Assembly: GCF_900185645.1 (NCBI RefSeq) | Contig: NZ_FYAM01000027.1 | Coordinates: forward strand, 310,001-374,000 | DNA: 64,000 nt | Reading direction: 5' to 3' | Origin: Clostridium sp. BSD9I1 | GTDB lineage: Bacteria; Bacillota; Clostridia; Clostridiales; Clostridiaceae | Shown here: positions 25,401 to 34,966 of the stretch, in pieces | Layout: every line of letters begins with the position of its first letter | How positions within the stretch are numbered: the stretch's first letter is position 1 | The notes under the pieces: generated by a model | What the model was told of the DNA's origin: nothing | What the model saw: only the letters and a program-made list of their open reading frames with translations | The model's database searches: none | Position numbers and translations under genes: made by a program

Positions 25401-25629
25401 ATTTTTCAATGTTGAACATAGCATGAGATTTGCATCGTAGAAATCATTGAATAAACTTTAGAACGGCTTTATTTCCAACTTTAAAGAACCGTTAAGAGCC
25501 TTCTACTGTTTGAGCGATAGCGAGTTTAGAAGGCTTAGGTGCTTTAAAAGGAAGAAATACTAGCCGTTCTTAGTGAGATGAACGATTTCCTAGATGCAAA
25601 TCTCAGGCTTCTAGTTCAACATTAAAAAT
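25401..25629 (+). repeat. Large structured repeat, copy 1 (about 229 nt)
   Basis: Terminal inverted repeats (TTTTTCAATGTTGAAC at 25402-25417 with GTTCAACATTAAAAA at 25614-25628) enclose nested stems: TGAGATTTGCATC with GATGCAAATCTCA, GAACGGCT with AGCCGTTC, CTTTAAAGAACC with GGTGCTTTAAAAG, and an apical GCCTTCTA/TAGAAGGC stem over a conserved loop region. It fills the space between pflB and pflA. Confidence 0.88.
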
Positions 25630-25634
25630 ACGTA

Positions 25635-27860
25635 TTACACTCTTTCGTGGAAAGTTCTCTTAATAACTTCTAGCTGATGCTCCTTTGAAAGTTTCACAAA
25701 GTTTACTGCATAACCAGATACTCTTATAGTAAGAGTAGGATAATTATGAGGATTTTCCATAGCATCCAGTAGAGTTTCACGATTAAGCACATTTACATTT
25801 AAATGATGAGATCCTTGTGCAAAATATCCATCAAGTATGGAAACTAAATTATCAATTCTTGCGTTCTCATCTTTTCCTAATGCATCAGGAATTATAGAGA
25901 AGGTATTTGATACACCGTCCTGGCAAACATCTCTATAAGGTATTTTTGCTACAGAATTAAGTGATGCAAGAGCTCCATTTACATCTCTTCCATGCATAGG
26001 GTTTGCACCAGGAGCAAGAGCTTCACCTACTTTTCTTCCATCTGGAGTTGAACCAGTCTTTTTACCATACATAACATTTGAAGTTATAGTAAGAGCAGAT
26101 AATGTGTGTTCTGCATTTCTATAAGTAGGATTTTTTCTAAGTTCCTTTATAAATCTCTTAACTATTTCTACAGCAATGTCATCAACTCTATCATCATCAT
26201 TTCCGTATTTAGGGAAATCTCCTTCTGTTTCAAAATCTACAGCTATTCCATCTTTTCTTATAGGTTTAACTTTAGCATGTTTTATAGCACTTAATGAATC
26301 TGCTGCAACGGATAATCCAGCTACGCCACAGGCTAAAAATCTATGAACTACTGTATCGTGAAGGGCCATAAGTCCTGCTTCATAAGCATATTTATCATGC
26401 ATAAAGTGAATTATATTTAAAGCATCTATATAAATAGTGGCCACATATTCTAATACTTTAAAGTAGTTTTCTTTAACTTTTTCATAATCGAGTATTTCAT
26501 CCTCTATCTTAGAAATTCCAGGTACAACTAATGTGCCTTTCTTTTCATCTACACCGCCATTTATAGCGTAAAGTAGGGATTTTGCCAAGTTACATCTTGC
26601 TCCAAAGAATTGCATTTGCTTTCCAAGCTGCATAGCAGATACGCAGCAAGCTATAGCATAATCATCTCCATATAAAGGGCGCATAATATCGTCATTTTCA
26701 TATTGAAGTGAGTCTGTTTCTATAGACATCTTTGCACAATATTTTTTAAATCCTTCAGGAAGCTTTTCTGACCATAAAACTGTGATATTTGGTTCTGGTG
26801 CTGGGCTTAAATTTGTAAGAGTATTTATGAATCTGAAGGCAGTCTTTGTAACTAAAGTTTTTCCGTTTAGTCCCATTCCGCCTATGGATTCTGTTACCCA
26901 GTTTGGATCTCCTGCAAATATCTGATTATACTCAGGAGTTCTTAAGTGTCTTACAAGTCTAAGCTTTAGTACAAACTGATCTATAAGCTCTTGAGCTTCA
27001 ATTTCAGTTAATAGTCCATTTTTTAAATCTCTCTCAATATATATATCTATAAATGTAGTATTTCTTCCAATGGACATAGCTGCACCATTATTTTCTTTTA
27101 CGCCTGCAAGATATCCCAAGTATAAAAATTGAATTGCTTCTTTAGCATCTTTAGCAGGATTAGATATATCAATGCCATAGGACATGGCCATGTTTTTCAT
27201 TTCTTCTAGGGCTTTAATTTGTTCACTTACTTCTTCTCTAAGTCTTATTGTTTCCTCAACTAGTGGACCCTTAATTTTGGATAAGTCAATCTTCTTTTGT
27301 CCAATTAAGAAATCTATTCCATAAAGAGCTATTCTTCTGAAATCACCTATGATACGTCCTCTGCCGTAAGCATCAGGAAGTCCAGTTAAAAGTCCTGCAC
27401 TACGAGCTTTTTTAATTTCATCTGTATAAGCATCAAAAACTCCTTGATTGTGAGTTCTTCTATACTGCGTAAATGTCTCATGCATTTCAGGGTCAACTTC
27501 ATAACCGTATTCATTTAAAGATTGTTCGGCCATTCTTATTCCACCAAAAGGGTTAACCATTCTCTTAAGTGGAGCATCAGTTTGAAGACCTACAATAAGT
27601 TCATTTTCTTTATCAATGTATCCAGGGGCAAAATTATTTATTCCAGCTACGGTTTTTGTGTCTACATCTAATAGTCCCTTTTCGATTTCTTCTATTAATA
27701 GCTTTTCAACTTTTGACCAAAGCTCTTTTGTTCTATCTGTTGGATTAGCTAAAAAGCTATCATCTCCAGCATAGGCCTTATAGTTCTTTTGAATGAAGTT
27801 TCTAACATTTATTTCGCCTGTCCATAATCCTTCATTAAATCCCATCCATTCATTTTTCAA
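25635..27860 (-). CDS. pflB: Formate C-acetyltransferase (pyruvate formate-lyase)
   Basis: This glycyl-radical enzyme cleaves pyruvate plus CoA to acetyl-CoA and formate. The start is the TTG at 27860, with TTAGGAGG 9 nt upstream, giving 741 residues that begin [19 protein letters not shown] as in other clostridial enzymes; an upstream extension lacks a ribosome binding site. The active-site Cys pair is in [11 protein letters not shown], and the radical Gly is in RVSGYAVNF (about residue 716). The activase gene pflA follows on the same strand after a large repeat. The product provides acetyl-CoA and formate during fermentation and C1 units for biosynthesis. Confidence 0.97.
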   Translation of the reverse strand: MKNEWMGFNEGLWTGEINVRNFIQKNYKAYAGDDSFLANPTDRTKELWSKVEKLLIEEIEKGLLDVDTKTVAGINNFAPGYIDKENELIVGLQTDAPLKRMVNPFGGIRMAEQSLNEYGYEVDPEMHETFTQYRRTHNQGVFDAYTDEIKKARSAGLLTGLPDAYGRGRIIGDFRRIALYGIDFLIGQKKIDLSKIKGPLVEETIRLREEVSEQIKALEEMKNMAMSYGIDISNPAKDAKEAIQFLYLGYLAGVKENNGAAMSIGRNTTFIDIYIERDLKNGLLTEIEAQELIDQFVLKLRLVRHLRTPEYNQIFAGDPNWVTESIGGMGLNGKTLVTKTAFRFINTLTNLSPAPEPNITVLWSEKLPEGFKKYCAKMSIETDSLQYENDDIMRPLYGDDYAIACCVSAMQLGKQMQFFGARCNLAKSLLYAINGGVDEKKGTLVVPGISKIEDEILDYEKVKENYFKVLEYVATIYIDALNIIHFMHDKYAYEAGLMALHDTVVHRFLACGVAGLSVAADSLSAIKHAKVKPIRKDGIAVDFETEGDFPKYGNDDDRVDDIAVEIVKRFIKELRKNPTYRNAEHTLSALTITSNVMYGKKTGSTPDGRKVGEALAPGANPMHGRDVNGALASLNSVAKIPYRDVCQDGVSNTFSIIPDALGKDENARIDNLVSILDGYFAQGSHHLNVNVLNRETLLDAMENPHNYPTLTIRVSGYAVNFVKLSKEHQLEVIKRTFHERV

Positions 27861-28147
27861 TAACAACAACCTCCTAACGATATATATAAAATTTATGATC
27901 AATGTACGTTATATTACAAACAATATATGTTAAATATAAATTAATGTACTGAAGTATTACTACAATATAAAACTACCATATAAAAATATATATGTCAATT
28001 TTAAAAATATAAATAAAATGGGAGATATGAGCAGTTGATGAAGCTTATTTATTGAATTTAGACTAAAATGGTATAAAATACTTGAGAATTAAATATGTGT
28101 AAGTAACAAATAATATATATAATTATGAATTAGTGAGGGGTTTTAAA

Positions 28148-28756
28148 ATGATAGAAATAATAGCTCAATATGCTATAATTATAATTTCAATAATTGTATA
28201 TGGATTGAAAAGAAGCAAATTTAAGAAGTGTATATATATGAAGTATTTCGTCATAGTATATTCAGGAACCTGGGCTTGGACAGCAAAGACTCTTAATTTA
28301 TGGACTTATTCAGCACGAATAATAAATATGCCAATTATTTCAGTAGCATTTAACTTTTTCTTAATACCAGTTTTAGCTTTATTATGGCTTGGATATTCAC
28401 CAAAAGGGTTAAAGGCAAAGGCTATTAAGGCACTGAAGTGGACTACTATTTTAATAGTATTTGAATTTTTTGCAGAGAGGTATACTAATTTGATAAGTTA
28501 TGGGCCCAGATATAATATATTTTATTCGTATATTATTTGGTATATCAGTTGGTTTATTTGGTCGGGATATTATTATTGGTTTCATCTGCAAGCCAAGGAT
28601 GAACCAAAGTATATTGAGAAGCTAGTTATAAAGCCTGATACTTGTATTATAAGACCTAATAGCGGGGGTAAGGTTAAAGCTCAAATTATATCTTCATTAA
28701 TTGGTTTTGGAGCTGGGTACATTTATAAAAGTTTACATTTACGAGATAGGATTTAA
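28148..28756 (+). CDS. CBO0543-like membrane protein
   Basis: This 202-residue protein has about five membrane segments, including ISIIVYGL near the start and YSYIIWYISWFIWSGYYYWF near 140. The FEFFAERYTNLISYG segment resembles the CBO0543-type family of clostridia and bacilli, for which I know no function. The ATG at 28148 is preceded by GTGAGGGG. A GTG at 28133 overlaps that site and is less likely. It is a single gene with a TATAAT-like region about 50 nt upstream. Confidence 0.65.
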   Translation: MIEIIAQYAIIIISIIVYGLKRSKFKKCIYMKYFVIVYSGTWAWTAKTLNLWTYSARIINMPIISVAFNFFLIPVLALLWLGYSPKGLKAKAIKALKWTTILIVFEFFAERYTNLISYGPRYNIFYSYIIWYISWFIWSGYYYWFHLQAKDEPKYIEKLVIKPDTCIIRPNSGGKVKAQIISSLIGFGAGYIYKSLHLRDRI

Positions 28757-28863
28757 TAAAGGCCCATCTTTAAGTTTTATATGAAATTATTTAATTGAAT
28801 AGCATGATATAATAAAAAGTATCGTATTAATAAAGTGAAAATATATGTACAGAGGTGGTACTA

Positions 28864-30018
28864 ATGAAACGTATAATAAAAGTTATCTTTTCAATTATTT
28901 TAATATTAATTTTAGCAGTAGGGATATCTATAGGCTTAGCTTTTAATAAATCAGGATATACTTTAGAGGAACCTTCCTTTAAGGCACTAGATAGAGTTAT
29001 AGCTGCAGAAAAAACAGGAGGAACAGCTGCATTTACTGAAAAAGAGGTAAATGAACTTCTTGCAGCAGTGTATAAGTCTCCGGAGGAAGTAGGAAGTATT
29101 ACAATAAAAACTCCTCAATTTAAATTTAATGATGATAAATTAACTGTGGGGATACCTGGAATATATAAAGGGGTAAGTGTAGTAGTTTGGAGTACCGGGA
29201 GCATAGGGTATGATGAAGGGAATATAATATATAATCCTACAAATTTCAAAGTAGGTAAATTTCCTATTCCTAAAGCTGTGGTTTTAAATAGACTTAAGAG
29301 TAATAAAGCTCAGGGCTTAGAGGTAAGGAATGAGAAGATATATATAAATAAGGATATAGTACCTGTGGACATAAGCTCTGTTGTGCTACATAATAGCATA
29401 TTAACTCTTAAAATAGATAAATTTGATCCATCAAAGTTATTTAATAATAATGAAATAAAAAGCCAGCTGGAAGCTTTGAAAAATAAGCTTAATGATTTAA
29501 GAAAAAAGGCCTTAAGCAGCGAAGAGAAAAAACAAATTGAGGAACTTTTAAATAGGCTTCAACAAGGAATTAAAAACCCATCGCAAAATATATTAAATGA
29601 GATATCAAATGGATTAAAAGATATTTCAAAAAATATTAAAAGTACAGAGGGTAAAAAGCAAGCAGAAGATATAGCAAGTGGTATAGATAAAACAATTGAA
29701 GATAATAAAAATAATCAGGGAAATAATAATGCAGATCAAGAAAAAATAAATCTTCTTACAAAGGCAAGAAATCAACTTTCAGGAGTTAAAAATAATACAG
29801 GATCTGAAGAAGGAAATAAAGTAATATCACTTATGATACAGACATTAAATAAGCTTATAGCTAATCCATCCTATAATTATAGTAATGATGCCGCAGTGGT
29901 AAAGGGAATATATAGGGGGCTTAGTCAAAATGAAAAGAATGCTTTAATAAATGCAATAATGACAAATACGGACACAGCTGTGTTAATGCAAATTGCAAAC
30001 ATATTTAATTTGCTCTAA
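28864..30018 (+). CDS. Membrane-anchored protein of unknown function
   Basis: This 384-residue protein has one N-terminal membrane anchor (VIFSIILILILAVGISIGLAF) and then an extracellular part. Residues 30-185 look beta-rich and recall the YpmS/DUF2140 type (AFTEKEVNELLAAVYKSP, then PIPKAVVLNRL). A Lys/Glu/Asn-rich helical section with an Asn-rich linker (NNQGNNNADQEK) and a helical C-terminal domain follow. The start at 28864 follows GAGGTGG; a GTG at 28855 is part of that site. No operon partner is evident. I cannot assign a function. Confidence 0.6.
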   Translation: MKRIIKVIFSIILILILAVGISIGLAFNKSGYTLEEPSFKALDRVIAAEKTGGTAAFTEKEVNELLAAVYKSPEEVGSITIKTPQFKFNDDKLTVGIPGIYKGVSVVVWSTGSIGYDEGNIIYNPTNFKVGKFPIPKAVVLNRLKSNKAQGLEVRNEKIYINKDIVPVDISSVVLHNSILTLKIDKFDPSKLFNNNEIKSQLEALKNKLNDLRKKALSSEEKKQIEELLNRLQQGIKNPSQNILNEISNGLKDISKNIKSTEGKKQAEDIASGIDKTIEDNKNNQGNNNADQEKINLLTKARNQLSGVKNNTGSEEGNKVISLMIQTLNKLIANPSYNYSNDAAVVKGIYRGLSQNEKNALINAIMTNTDTAVLMQIANIFNLL

Positions 30019-30107
30019 ACTTAACTTGCGGGTTAAAAAATATCTGCTATTATGTTAACTAATAATAAGAAGTATATTTGTCCATAATAATAGTAGGAAA
30101 CTGGGAA

Positions 30108-30202
30108 GTAAAATCAGTAGCCAGTAGTCAGTAACCAGTAAATTTAGTTTTTGTCTTGCAAAACATCCATACTGACTACTGGTAACTAGCATGCTGGTTA
30201 CT
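30108..30202. repeat. Inverted-repeat element (GATGTTTTGCAA type), copy 1
   Basis: CCAGTAGTCAGTA (30121-30133) and TACTGACTACTGG (30170-30182) form a perfect 13-bp stem. The loop contains, on the - strand, GATGTTTTGCAA. Further AGTAACCAG/CTGGTTACT units flank it. A related copy in inverse orientation lies at 45286-45355. Confidence 0.75.
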
Positions 30203-30224
30203 AAAAAAGAAGGATGTGATACAT

Positions 30225-31121
30225 ATGAAAAGTGTTTTTATAAAGGACATAGCCCCAGGAAAAACTATAGAATCTACATTTATGATAAAAAAGATAGTCA
30301 GCAAAGGAGAAACAAGCATCACCGCATATGTAGGAGATATTACAGGGGATATTAAAGTTACTTTGCTTGATGGGAAGCAAAAGCTAAAGGTAGGGGATGT
30401 ATTAAATATTAAAGGTACTCAAGGAAATTTTTTTGATGTACAAAGTGCAAATAGGGTAGATTCCTATGATATTTATGATTATATTCCTAAAGTGCAGCGT
30501 CCTATAGAGGATATTATGAAGGATATAGAGGATATATCGAAAGAGGAATTTTTAAGCAGAGAAACCAAAGCTTTAGATGATTATTTCTTTAAGAATGAGA
30601 AGTTTTTAGATAAGTTTAAAAGAGGAATAGGTGGAGTAAGCCAACATCATAATTACTTAGGTGGGTTAGCAGAACATACTCTAAATGTTATGTATCTTGC
30701 TAGGGTATTTGCCCATAGGTATGATATTAGAAATAAGGAAATTGCAATTTTAGCAGCAAAGCTTCATGATATAGGAAAAACAGAGGAGCTATATTATGAT
30801 GGACCTTTTTCCTATACTTTAAGAGGTGATATGGAAGGTCATATTGTAATTGGGGTATCCATGCTTGAAGAGGCTTTTAATGCAGATCCTAAATGCTATA
30901 GTGAGGATTTTAAAACTAGGATGAAAGCTTGTATAATTCAGCATCATGGAAAGCAGGAATATGGTTCTCCAAAATCACCAAACACACAGGAGGCCTATGT
31001 AGTACACTTAGCTGATTATACGGATGCAATTTTTAATAAGTTAGATATAATTACAAAGGATTTAGAACCTAATACATGGACTGCTTATGAAAGAAGAATA
31101 GAGGGAAGACTTTACTTTTAA
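30225..31121 (+). CDS. yhaM: YhaM-like 3'-5' exoribonuclease
   Basis: The 298-residue protein joins an OB-fold nucleic-acid-binding domain (about residues 1-95, with ITGDIKVTLLDGKQKLKVGDVL) to an HD phosphohydrolase domain (about 130-275; AEHTLNVM, KLHDIGKTEE, IIQHHGKQEYG). This is the layout of YhaM (CBF1), which degrades RNA and DNA 3' ends. The ATG at 30225 follows AGAAGGATG. The upstream 200 nt hold an inverted-repeat element that could affect its expression. Confidence 0.93.
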   Translation: MKSVFIKDIAPGKTIESTFMIKKIVSKGETSITAYVGDITGDIKVTLLDGKQKLKVGDVLNIKGTQGNFFDVQSANRVDSYDIYDYIPKVQRPIEDIMKDIEDISKEEFLSRETKALDDYFFKNEKFLDKFKRGIGGVSQHHNYLGGLAEHTLNVMYLARVFAHRYDIRNKEIAILAAKLHDIGKTEELYYDGPFSYTLRGDMEGHIVIGVSMLEEAFNADPKCYSEDFKTRMKACIIQHHGKQEYGSPKSPNTQEAYVVHLADYTDAIFNKLDIITKDLEPNTWTAYERRIEGRLYF

Positions 31122-31198
31122 CATCATTGAAAATTATACTATTTAATGATAAAATTAATTAAAGATTTTATGATTAAATTGAAAGCAGTGAAATGATT

Positions 31199-31621
31199 AT
31201 GGAGAAAATTTTAAAAGAGCATAAAATAAAGATAACTCAAGGAAGGCTAATCTTAATAAGTATTTTAAGCAATAGTGAAAATGCTCTCTCTGTGGACGAG
31301 ATAAATGAACAGCTTAAAAATAGAGGAGAGTCTTTAGACCTTTCTACAATATATAGAAACCTTGAACTTTTCACGAACAAAGGAATAATAAACAAGTTTG
31401 ATCTAGGTGATGGCAGGTATAATTATGTAATTAATCATGAAGAACATAAGCATATTTTAGAGTGTGCTGTATGCCATAAGGAAGTAGAAATAGATTGTCC
31501 AATGCAGCAAGTAGAGCAGCTTATAAGAAATAAAACTGGATTTACTTTAACTGAAGACACACATTTGGATTTAAAATTTCAAGGTGTTTGTAAGGATTGC
31601 ACTGTAAAAAAGCATAAATAA
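31199..31621 (+). CDS. Fur-family metalloregulator
   Basis: The 140-residue protein has the Fur winged helix (about residues 8-80; LSVDEINEQL and DLSTIYRNLELFTNKGIINKF) and a dimerisation domain. It has the structural Zn-binding Cys pairs CAVC and VCKDC and a His-rich HEEHKHILEC segment. The extra Cys in EVEIDCP and its spacing do not decide between Fur, Zur and PerR. Start choice between two close ATG codons (31193 and 31199) is open, as the ribosome binding site is weak (GAAAGCAGTG). A bidirectional terminator follows. Confidence 0.9.
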   Translation: MEKILKEHKIKITQGRLILISILSNSENALSVDEINEQLKNRGESLDLSTIYRNLELFTNKGIINKFDLGDGRYNYVINHEEHKHILECAVCHKEVEIDCPMQQVEQLIRNKTGFTLTEDTHLDLKFQGVCKDCTVKKHK

Positions 31622-31623
31622 TC

Positions 31624-31666
31624 AAAACCGCTAGTTTCTAAAAGTGTAGGTACTAGCGGTTTTTTA
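31624..31666. terminator. Bidirectional intrinsic terminator
   Basis: AAAACCGCTAGT (31624-31635) pairs with ACTAGCGGTTTT (31652-31663). A T-run follows on the + strand and an A-run precedes it. It serves the Fur-family gene and the convergent gene ending at 31670. Confidence 0.88.
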
Positions 31667-31669
31667 GTA

Positions 31670-31999
31670 TTATTCCAGTATAGGATATAGTTTTTTAACT
31701 TTCCATACTCCTCTCGAGGTTCTTTCAAGAAATACATTATAAAGTGCTTTTCGATGTGATTTGTTTTTTTCAACCCCTTCAACTCTTACTACTGCAATGT
31801 TACCATCTGAATAAGACATTTCAAGATTGTTTACACTGTAAAGTTTATAGCGATTAAATATTCCATGGGTAAGGTTATACTCTACTGCATAGTTAATTTC
31901 TTGAGATTTGTAGCTAATAATTCGAGTACGTAATACTATAGAAAGAATTGAAACCACCGATAATAAAATTACATACTTTAAAATCTTTTTATTTCTCAA
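31670..31999 (-). CDS. Small exported or membrane-anchored protein, NTF2-like pattern
   Basis: The 109-residue product has an N-terminal hydrophobic segment (YVILLSVVSILSIVL) followed by about 80 residues with a beta-rich pattern ending FLERTSRGVWKVKKLYPILE. That end resembles small NTF2-like domains in which a W-K-V/I strand closes the sheet. The start is uncertain: AAAGGTG abuts ATG at 32005 and is 8 nt from TTG at 31999, which I prefer. I do not recognise a named family. Confidence 0.6.
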   Translation of the reverse strand: MRNKKILKYVILLSVVSILSIVLRTRIISYKSQEINYAVEYNLTHGIFNRYKLYSVNNLEMSYSDGNIAVVRVEGVEKNKSHRKALYNVFLERTSRGVWKVKKLYPILE

Positions 32000-32262
32000 T
32001 AACATCACCTTTAAGCTTTTTACTATAAATATATTATATATTAATCAAGATTATAATTAAATATTAGAAAAGGATATGAAAGAATATAAAATTTTTTCAA
32101 TTTTCAAGTTAAACTTAAGTTTTACTTGAAACTACTAAGCTGTTTATTGAACTTTGCTGAAAATTCAATAAAATAGAGAGGAAAGTATTCTATTTATTTG
32201 ACACCTGTGGTATTATTTACTTGAGATAGCATAAAATATGAGGAAAATTAAGGAGTATTGCT

Positions 32263-33321
32263 ATGAGACTGGAGTTTATTAATAGAGTTAAAGAGCAAGA
32301 AGTTTTAGGTAAAAGTATTTTATCAAGTGATGGAAAAATTCTTTTACGTGCAGGTATGAAGCTCACTGACTCGTATATAAAGAAGCTTAGGGAACTAGGA
32401 GTATTTTATATTTATGTGGAAGATGAAAGATTAGATGATGTACAAGTAGAAGATGAACATTTATCAGAACTTAAGCAAATTACCATGAAAACTATGGGCA
32501 GTCTTATAAAGAATGTAAATAACGTAAATAAGAAAGAGTTAAAAGAATGTTTAAATGTTGTAGAAAATCTAATCGAATACATTATAGACCTAGGCGATGT
32601 AAATAAAAGCTTAAATGATATAAAAACTTTTGATAACTATACATATGTACATTCATTAGACACTTGCATTATGACTTCATTTTTAGGCCTTAGCTCAGGA
32701 TTTAATGAGGCAGGTTTAAAGAATTTAGGAATAGGTGCAATTTTACATGATGTAGGAAAAACTAAAATTCCTAGCAAGATATTAAATAAAGAAGGAAAGC
32801 TTACAGATGAAGAATTTAAAGAAATAAAGAAGCACCCTGTGTATGGGGCCGAAATTTTAAAGAAAAATATAAGTATTCCAGATTCCATAGTAAATATGGT
32901 AGAGCAGCACCATGAAAGAGTAGATGGAAAAGGATACCCGTACGGGCTTTCTGGTAATGGGATATCTAAGTCAGCTAAGATAATTTGCATTTGTGATGTG
33001 TACGATGCTATAAGTAATGATAGATGCTATAGAAGAAAGTTTAGTCCAAATGATGCATATGAACTTATACTTTCAGGTGCAGGAACAAGTTTTGATATGA
33101 ACGTTGTTCAAAAGTTTAAAGATACTTTTGCTATATATCCTTTAGGATGTAGAGTGAGAATTTCTAATGGTGAGGAAGGATATGTTATAAGACAAAATAG
33201 GGGATTTCCAGATAGACCTGTAATTAGAATGTTTTATGACGTAGAACAGAATTCACCAATACCTTTTTATGAAATAGATTTGCTGAAAAATCCTAGTTTG
33301 GTTGTTGAAATGGTTATTTAA
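32263..33321 (+). CDS. HD-GYP domain protein, probable c-di-GMP phosphodiesterase
   Basis: This 352-residue protein has an N-terminal helical region (about 1-110), an HD-GYP domain (about 120-290) with AILHDVGKTKIP, HPVYGAEIL, EQHHERVDGKGYPYGLSG and ICDVYDAIS, and a short C-terminal beta domain with RVRISNGEEGYVI. All expected metal-binding His and Asp residues and the GYP tripeptide are present, so c-di-GMP hydrolysis is likely. No receiver or sensor domain is seen. AAGGAG stands about 9 nt before the ATG. A c-di-GMP synthase gene lies at 56.9 kb. Confidence 0.9.
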   Translation: MRLEFINRVKEQEVLGKSILSSDGKILLRAGMKLTDSYIKKLRELGVFYIYVEDERLDDVQVEDEHLSELKQITMKTMGSLIKNVNNVNKKELKECLNVVENLIEYIIDLGDVNKSLNDIKTFDNYTYVHSLDTCIMTSFLGLSSGFNEAGLKNLGIGAILHDVGKTKIPSKILNKEGKLTDEEFKEIKKHPVYGAEILKKNISIPDSIVNMVEQHHERVDGKGYPYGLSGNGISKSAKIICICDVYDAISNDRCYRRKFSPNDAYELILSGAGTSFDMNVVQKFKDTFAIYPLGCRVRISNGEEGYVIRQNRGFPDRPVIRMFYDVEQNSPIPFYEIDLLKNPSLVVEMVI

Positions 33322-33406
33322 ATCTGATTTAGGACATAGAGACTATAAGTTAGGAAAACATTAACTATGAACTAGTAAAAAGTTATAGATTATAAATTAA
33401 TAAGTT

Positions 33407-33485
33407 ACTAGCCTCTAATTTTTAATCACCGCGTAGTGTTATAACTTTAACGCGGTGATTAGATATAGGGGCTAGTGTTTTTTAT
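33407..33485. terminator. Long two-part hairpin terminator
   Basis: An inner 11-bp stem (AATCACCGCGT at 33424-33434 with ACGCGGTGATT at 33450-33460) is extended by an outer ACTAGCCTCT/AGGGGCTAGT stem and followed by TTTTTTATT. It lies between converging genes. Confidence 0.75.
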
Positions 33486-34558
33486 TATCTGACACTAATT
33501 CCGTTTGGTTCAGCACCAACCTTTATTGTCTTAGTTACATCATCTTTATTTATATCAATTACGCTAACTGTATCTTCATACATATTTGTTACAAGTATGT
33601 ATTTGTTATCTGCACTAGTAACGATTCCATGAGCACCTTTACCAACTTCAATGTTAGCAATTACTTTTTTCTGTTCTAAATCGACTTTAGATACGGTATT
33701 TGAAGGCTTTCCTTCGGTACCTTGATTTGCAACAAAAGCAATTTTATCATTAGGATCAATATAAAGCTGTGCAGGACCATCTCCCACAGCTACTTTATCC
33801 ACTTTATCAGTATCTAAATTTACAATAGCAACTGCATCCTCAGCATTTAAAGTAACAGCTAAAATCGAACCATCTCTAGTTATGCCAGTAGTTACTGGAT
33901 TTTTTCCAACTTTAATCTTTTTAAGTTCCTTGGCATTTGCAATATCTATAACGCTTACTGTATCTTCAGCCATGTTAGCAATATAAGCATACTTGCTATC
34001 TGCTGATATTCTAAAGCCATGAGGACCTTTTCCAGTTGAAACGTTTTTCACTAATTTATAATCCTTAGTATCTATTATAGATACGTTATTATCGTCATTA
34101 TTTGTAACCAATACATACTTACCATCTTCAGTAAATACTATATGAGCTGGGTGTACACCCACTTCAACTTTTTTTATTAATTTGTCAGTTTCTACATCAT
34201 AAAATAATGCGGAACCTTTCATGTTCATAGAGCCATGCTCTGTTTTACCTTCTTCCATTTTCACCGCAGAAGTAAAGGCTACAACTCTTCCATCTGGAGA
34301 AATTTGAACGTTATGAGGAGAACCTTCATTTTTAATTGTACTAAGTACTTCATAGGTGGTGCCATCTATTTTAGATACAGTTCCACCTTCGTTAGCGGTA
34401 TAAACAACAGGAGATAGCTTTTTTTCTACCTGTGATTGTTTTTGATCATTATTTGGAGTTTGCTCCTTAGTTTCTTTAACTGTGCTGCCGCAAGCTGTTA
34501 GTGATAAAGTAAGCAGTGTTGATAGGGTGATGAATTTTAAATATTTTAGTTTTTTCAT
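33485..34558 (-). CDS. YVTN-type beta-propeller lipoprotein
   Basis: This 357-residue lipoprotein has a signal peptide with lipobox LTAC (Cys at about residue 23), a Lys/Gln-rich linker, and about seven 40-residue blades. The repeated motif is YV(L/A)VTNxxxDTVSVIDxxxxxVxKxIxVGxxPxG, as in surface-layer and archaeal YVTN propellers. It should sit on the outer face of the membrane and bind another protein or ligand. AGGAGG stands 8 nt before the ATG. No enzyme partner is next to it. Confidence 0.9.
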   Translation of the reverse strand: MKKLKYLKFITLSTLLTLSLTACGSTVKETKEQTPNNDQKQSQVEKKLSPVVYTANEGGTVSKIDGTTYEVLSTIKNEGSPHNVQISPDGRVVAFTSAVKMEEGKTEHGSMNMKGSALFYDVETDKLIKKVEVGVHPAHIVFTEDGKYVLVTNNDDNNVSIIDTKDYKLVKNVSTGKGPHGFRISADSKYAYIANMAEDTVSVIDIANAKELKKIKVGKNPVTTGITRDGSILAVTLNAEDAVAIVNLDTDKVDKVAVGDGPAQLYIDPNDKIAFVANQGTEGKPSNTVSKVDLEQKKVIANIEVGKGAHGIVTSADNKYILVTNMYEDTVSVIDINKDDVTKTIKVGAEPNGISVR

Positions 34559-34966
34559 TGATGAAACCTCCTAATAAATATAAAGTATACCTGAATGGTA
34601 TATAATTAATTTTAATAACTAAATATAAAGATTATATGAAGCAAAAATAATTATTTTATGGAATGGATTACCATGTTATTATGCTATAAAAATTAAAACT
34701 TTATTCATGAAATTTTAATTTAAACTATATATGTATTAAGGTAATATTTTAAGTAACAATATGAAAAATTAGGTGATAAAACATCAATAAAATTTTAAGT
34801 TCATGGGCATACTTAATTGGAAATAAAAATCAATGAAATAAGAAATGTGGAAAATTGACTATTATGTGGTGACTAATTCACTGCTATGCTATAATAGTCC
34901 TAATCGGGAGCTGGGAACTTAAGATTCGTAGTTATAAACTGATAATTATATAAAGGGGAAGGTTTA
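34559..34966. other. Divergent intergenic region without a gene
   Basis: The 408 bases separate the lipoprotein and the divergent rhomboid gene. They are AT-rich, with one good extended -10 box for the + strand at 34887-34895. I see no riboswitch, repeat or conserved small ORF. Confidence 0.5.
34887..34895 (+). promoter_or_regulatory. Extended -10 promoter of the rhomboid gene
   Basis: TGCTATAAT at 34887-34895 lies 72 bases before the rhomboid ATG. The -35 region is poor, as expected for an extended -10 promoter. Confidence 0.5.

Noticed and set aside
27861-27902. Upstream extension of pflB
   Set aside because: No ribosome binding site precedes it. TTAGGAGG lies inside it and points to the TTG at 27860, which matches the known start of the family.
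32198-32226. Promoter TTGACA before the HD-GYP gene
   Set aside because: A perfect TTGACA is present, but no acceptable -10 box lies 16-18 bases downstream.
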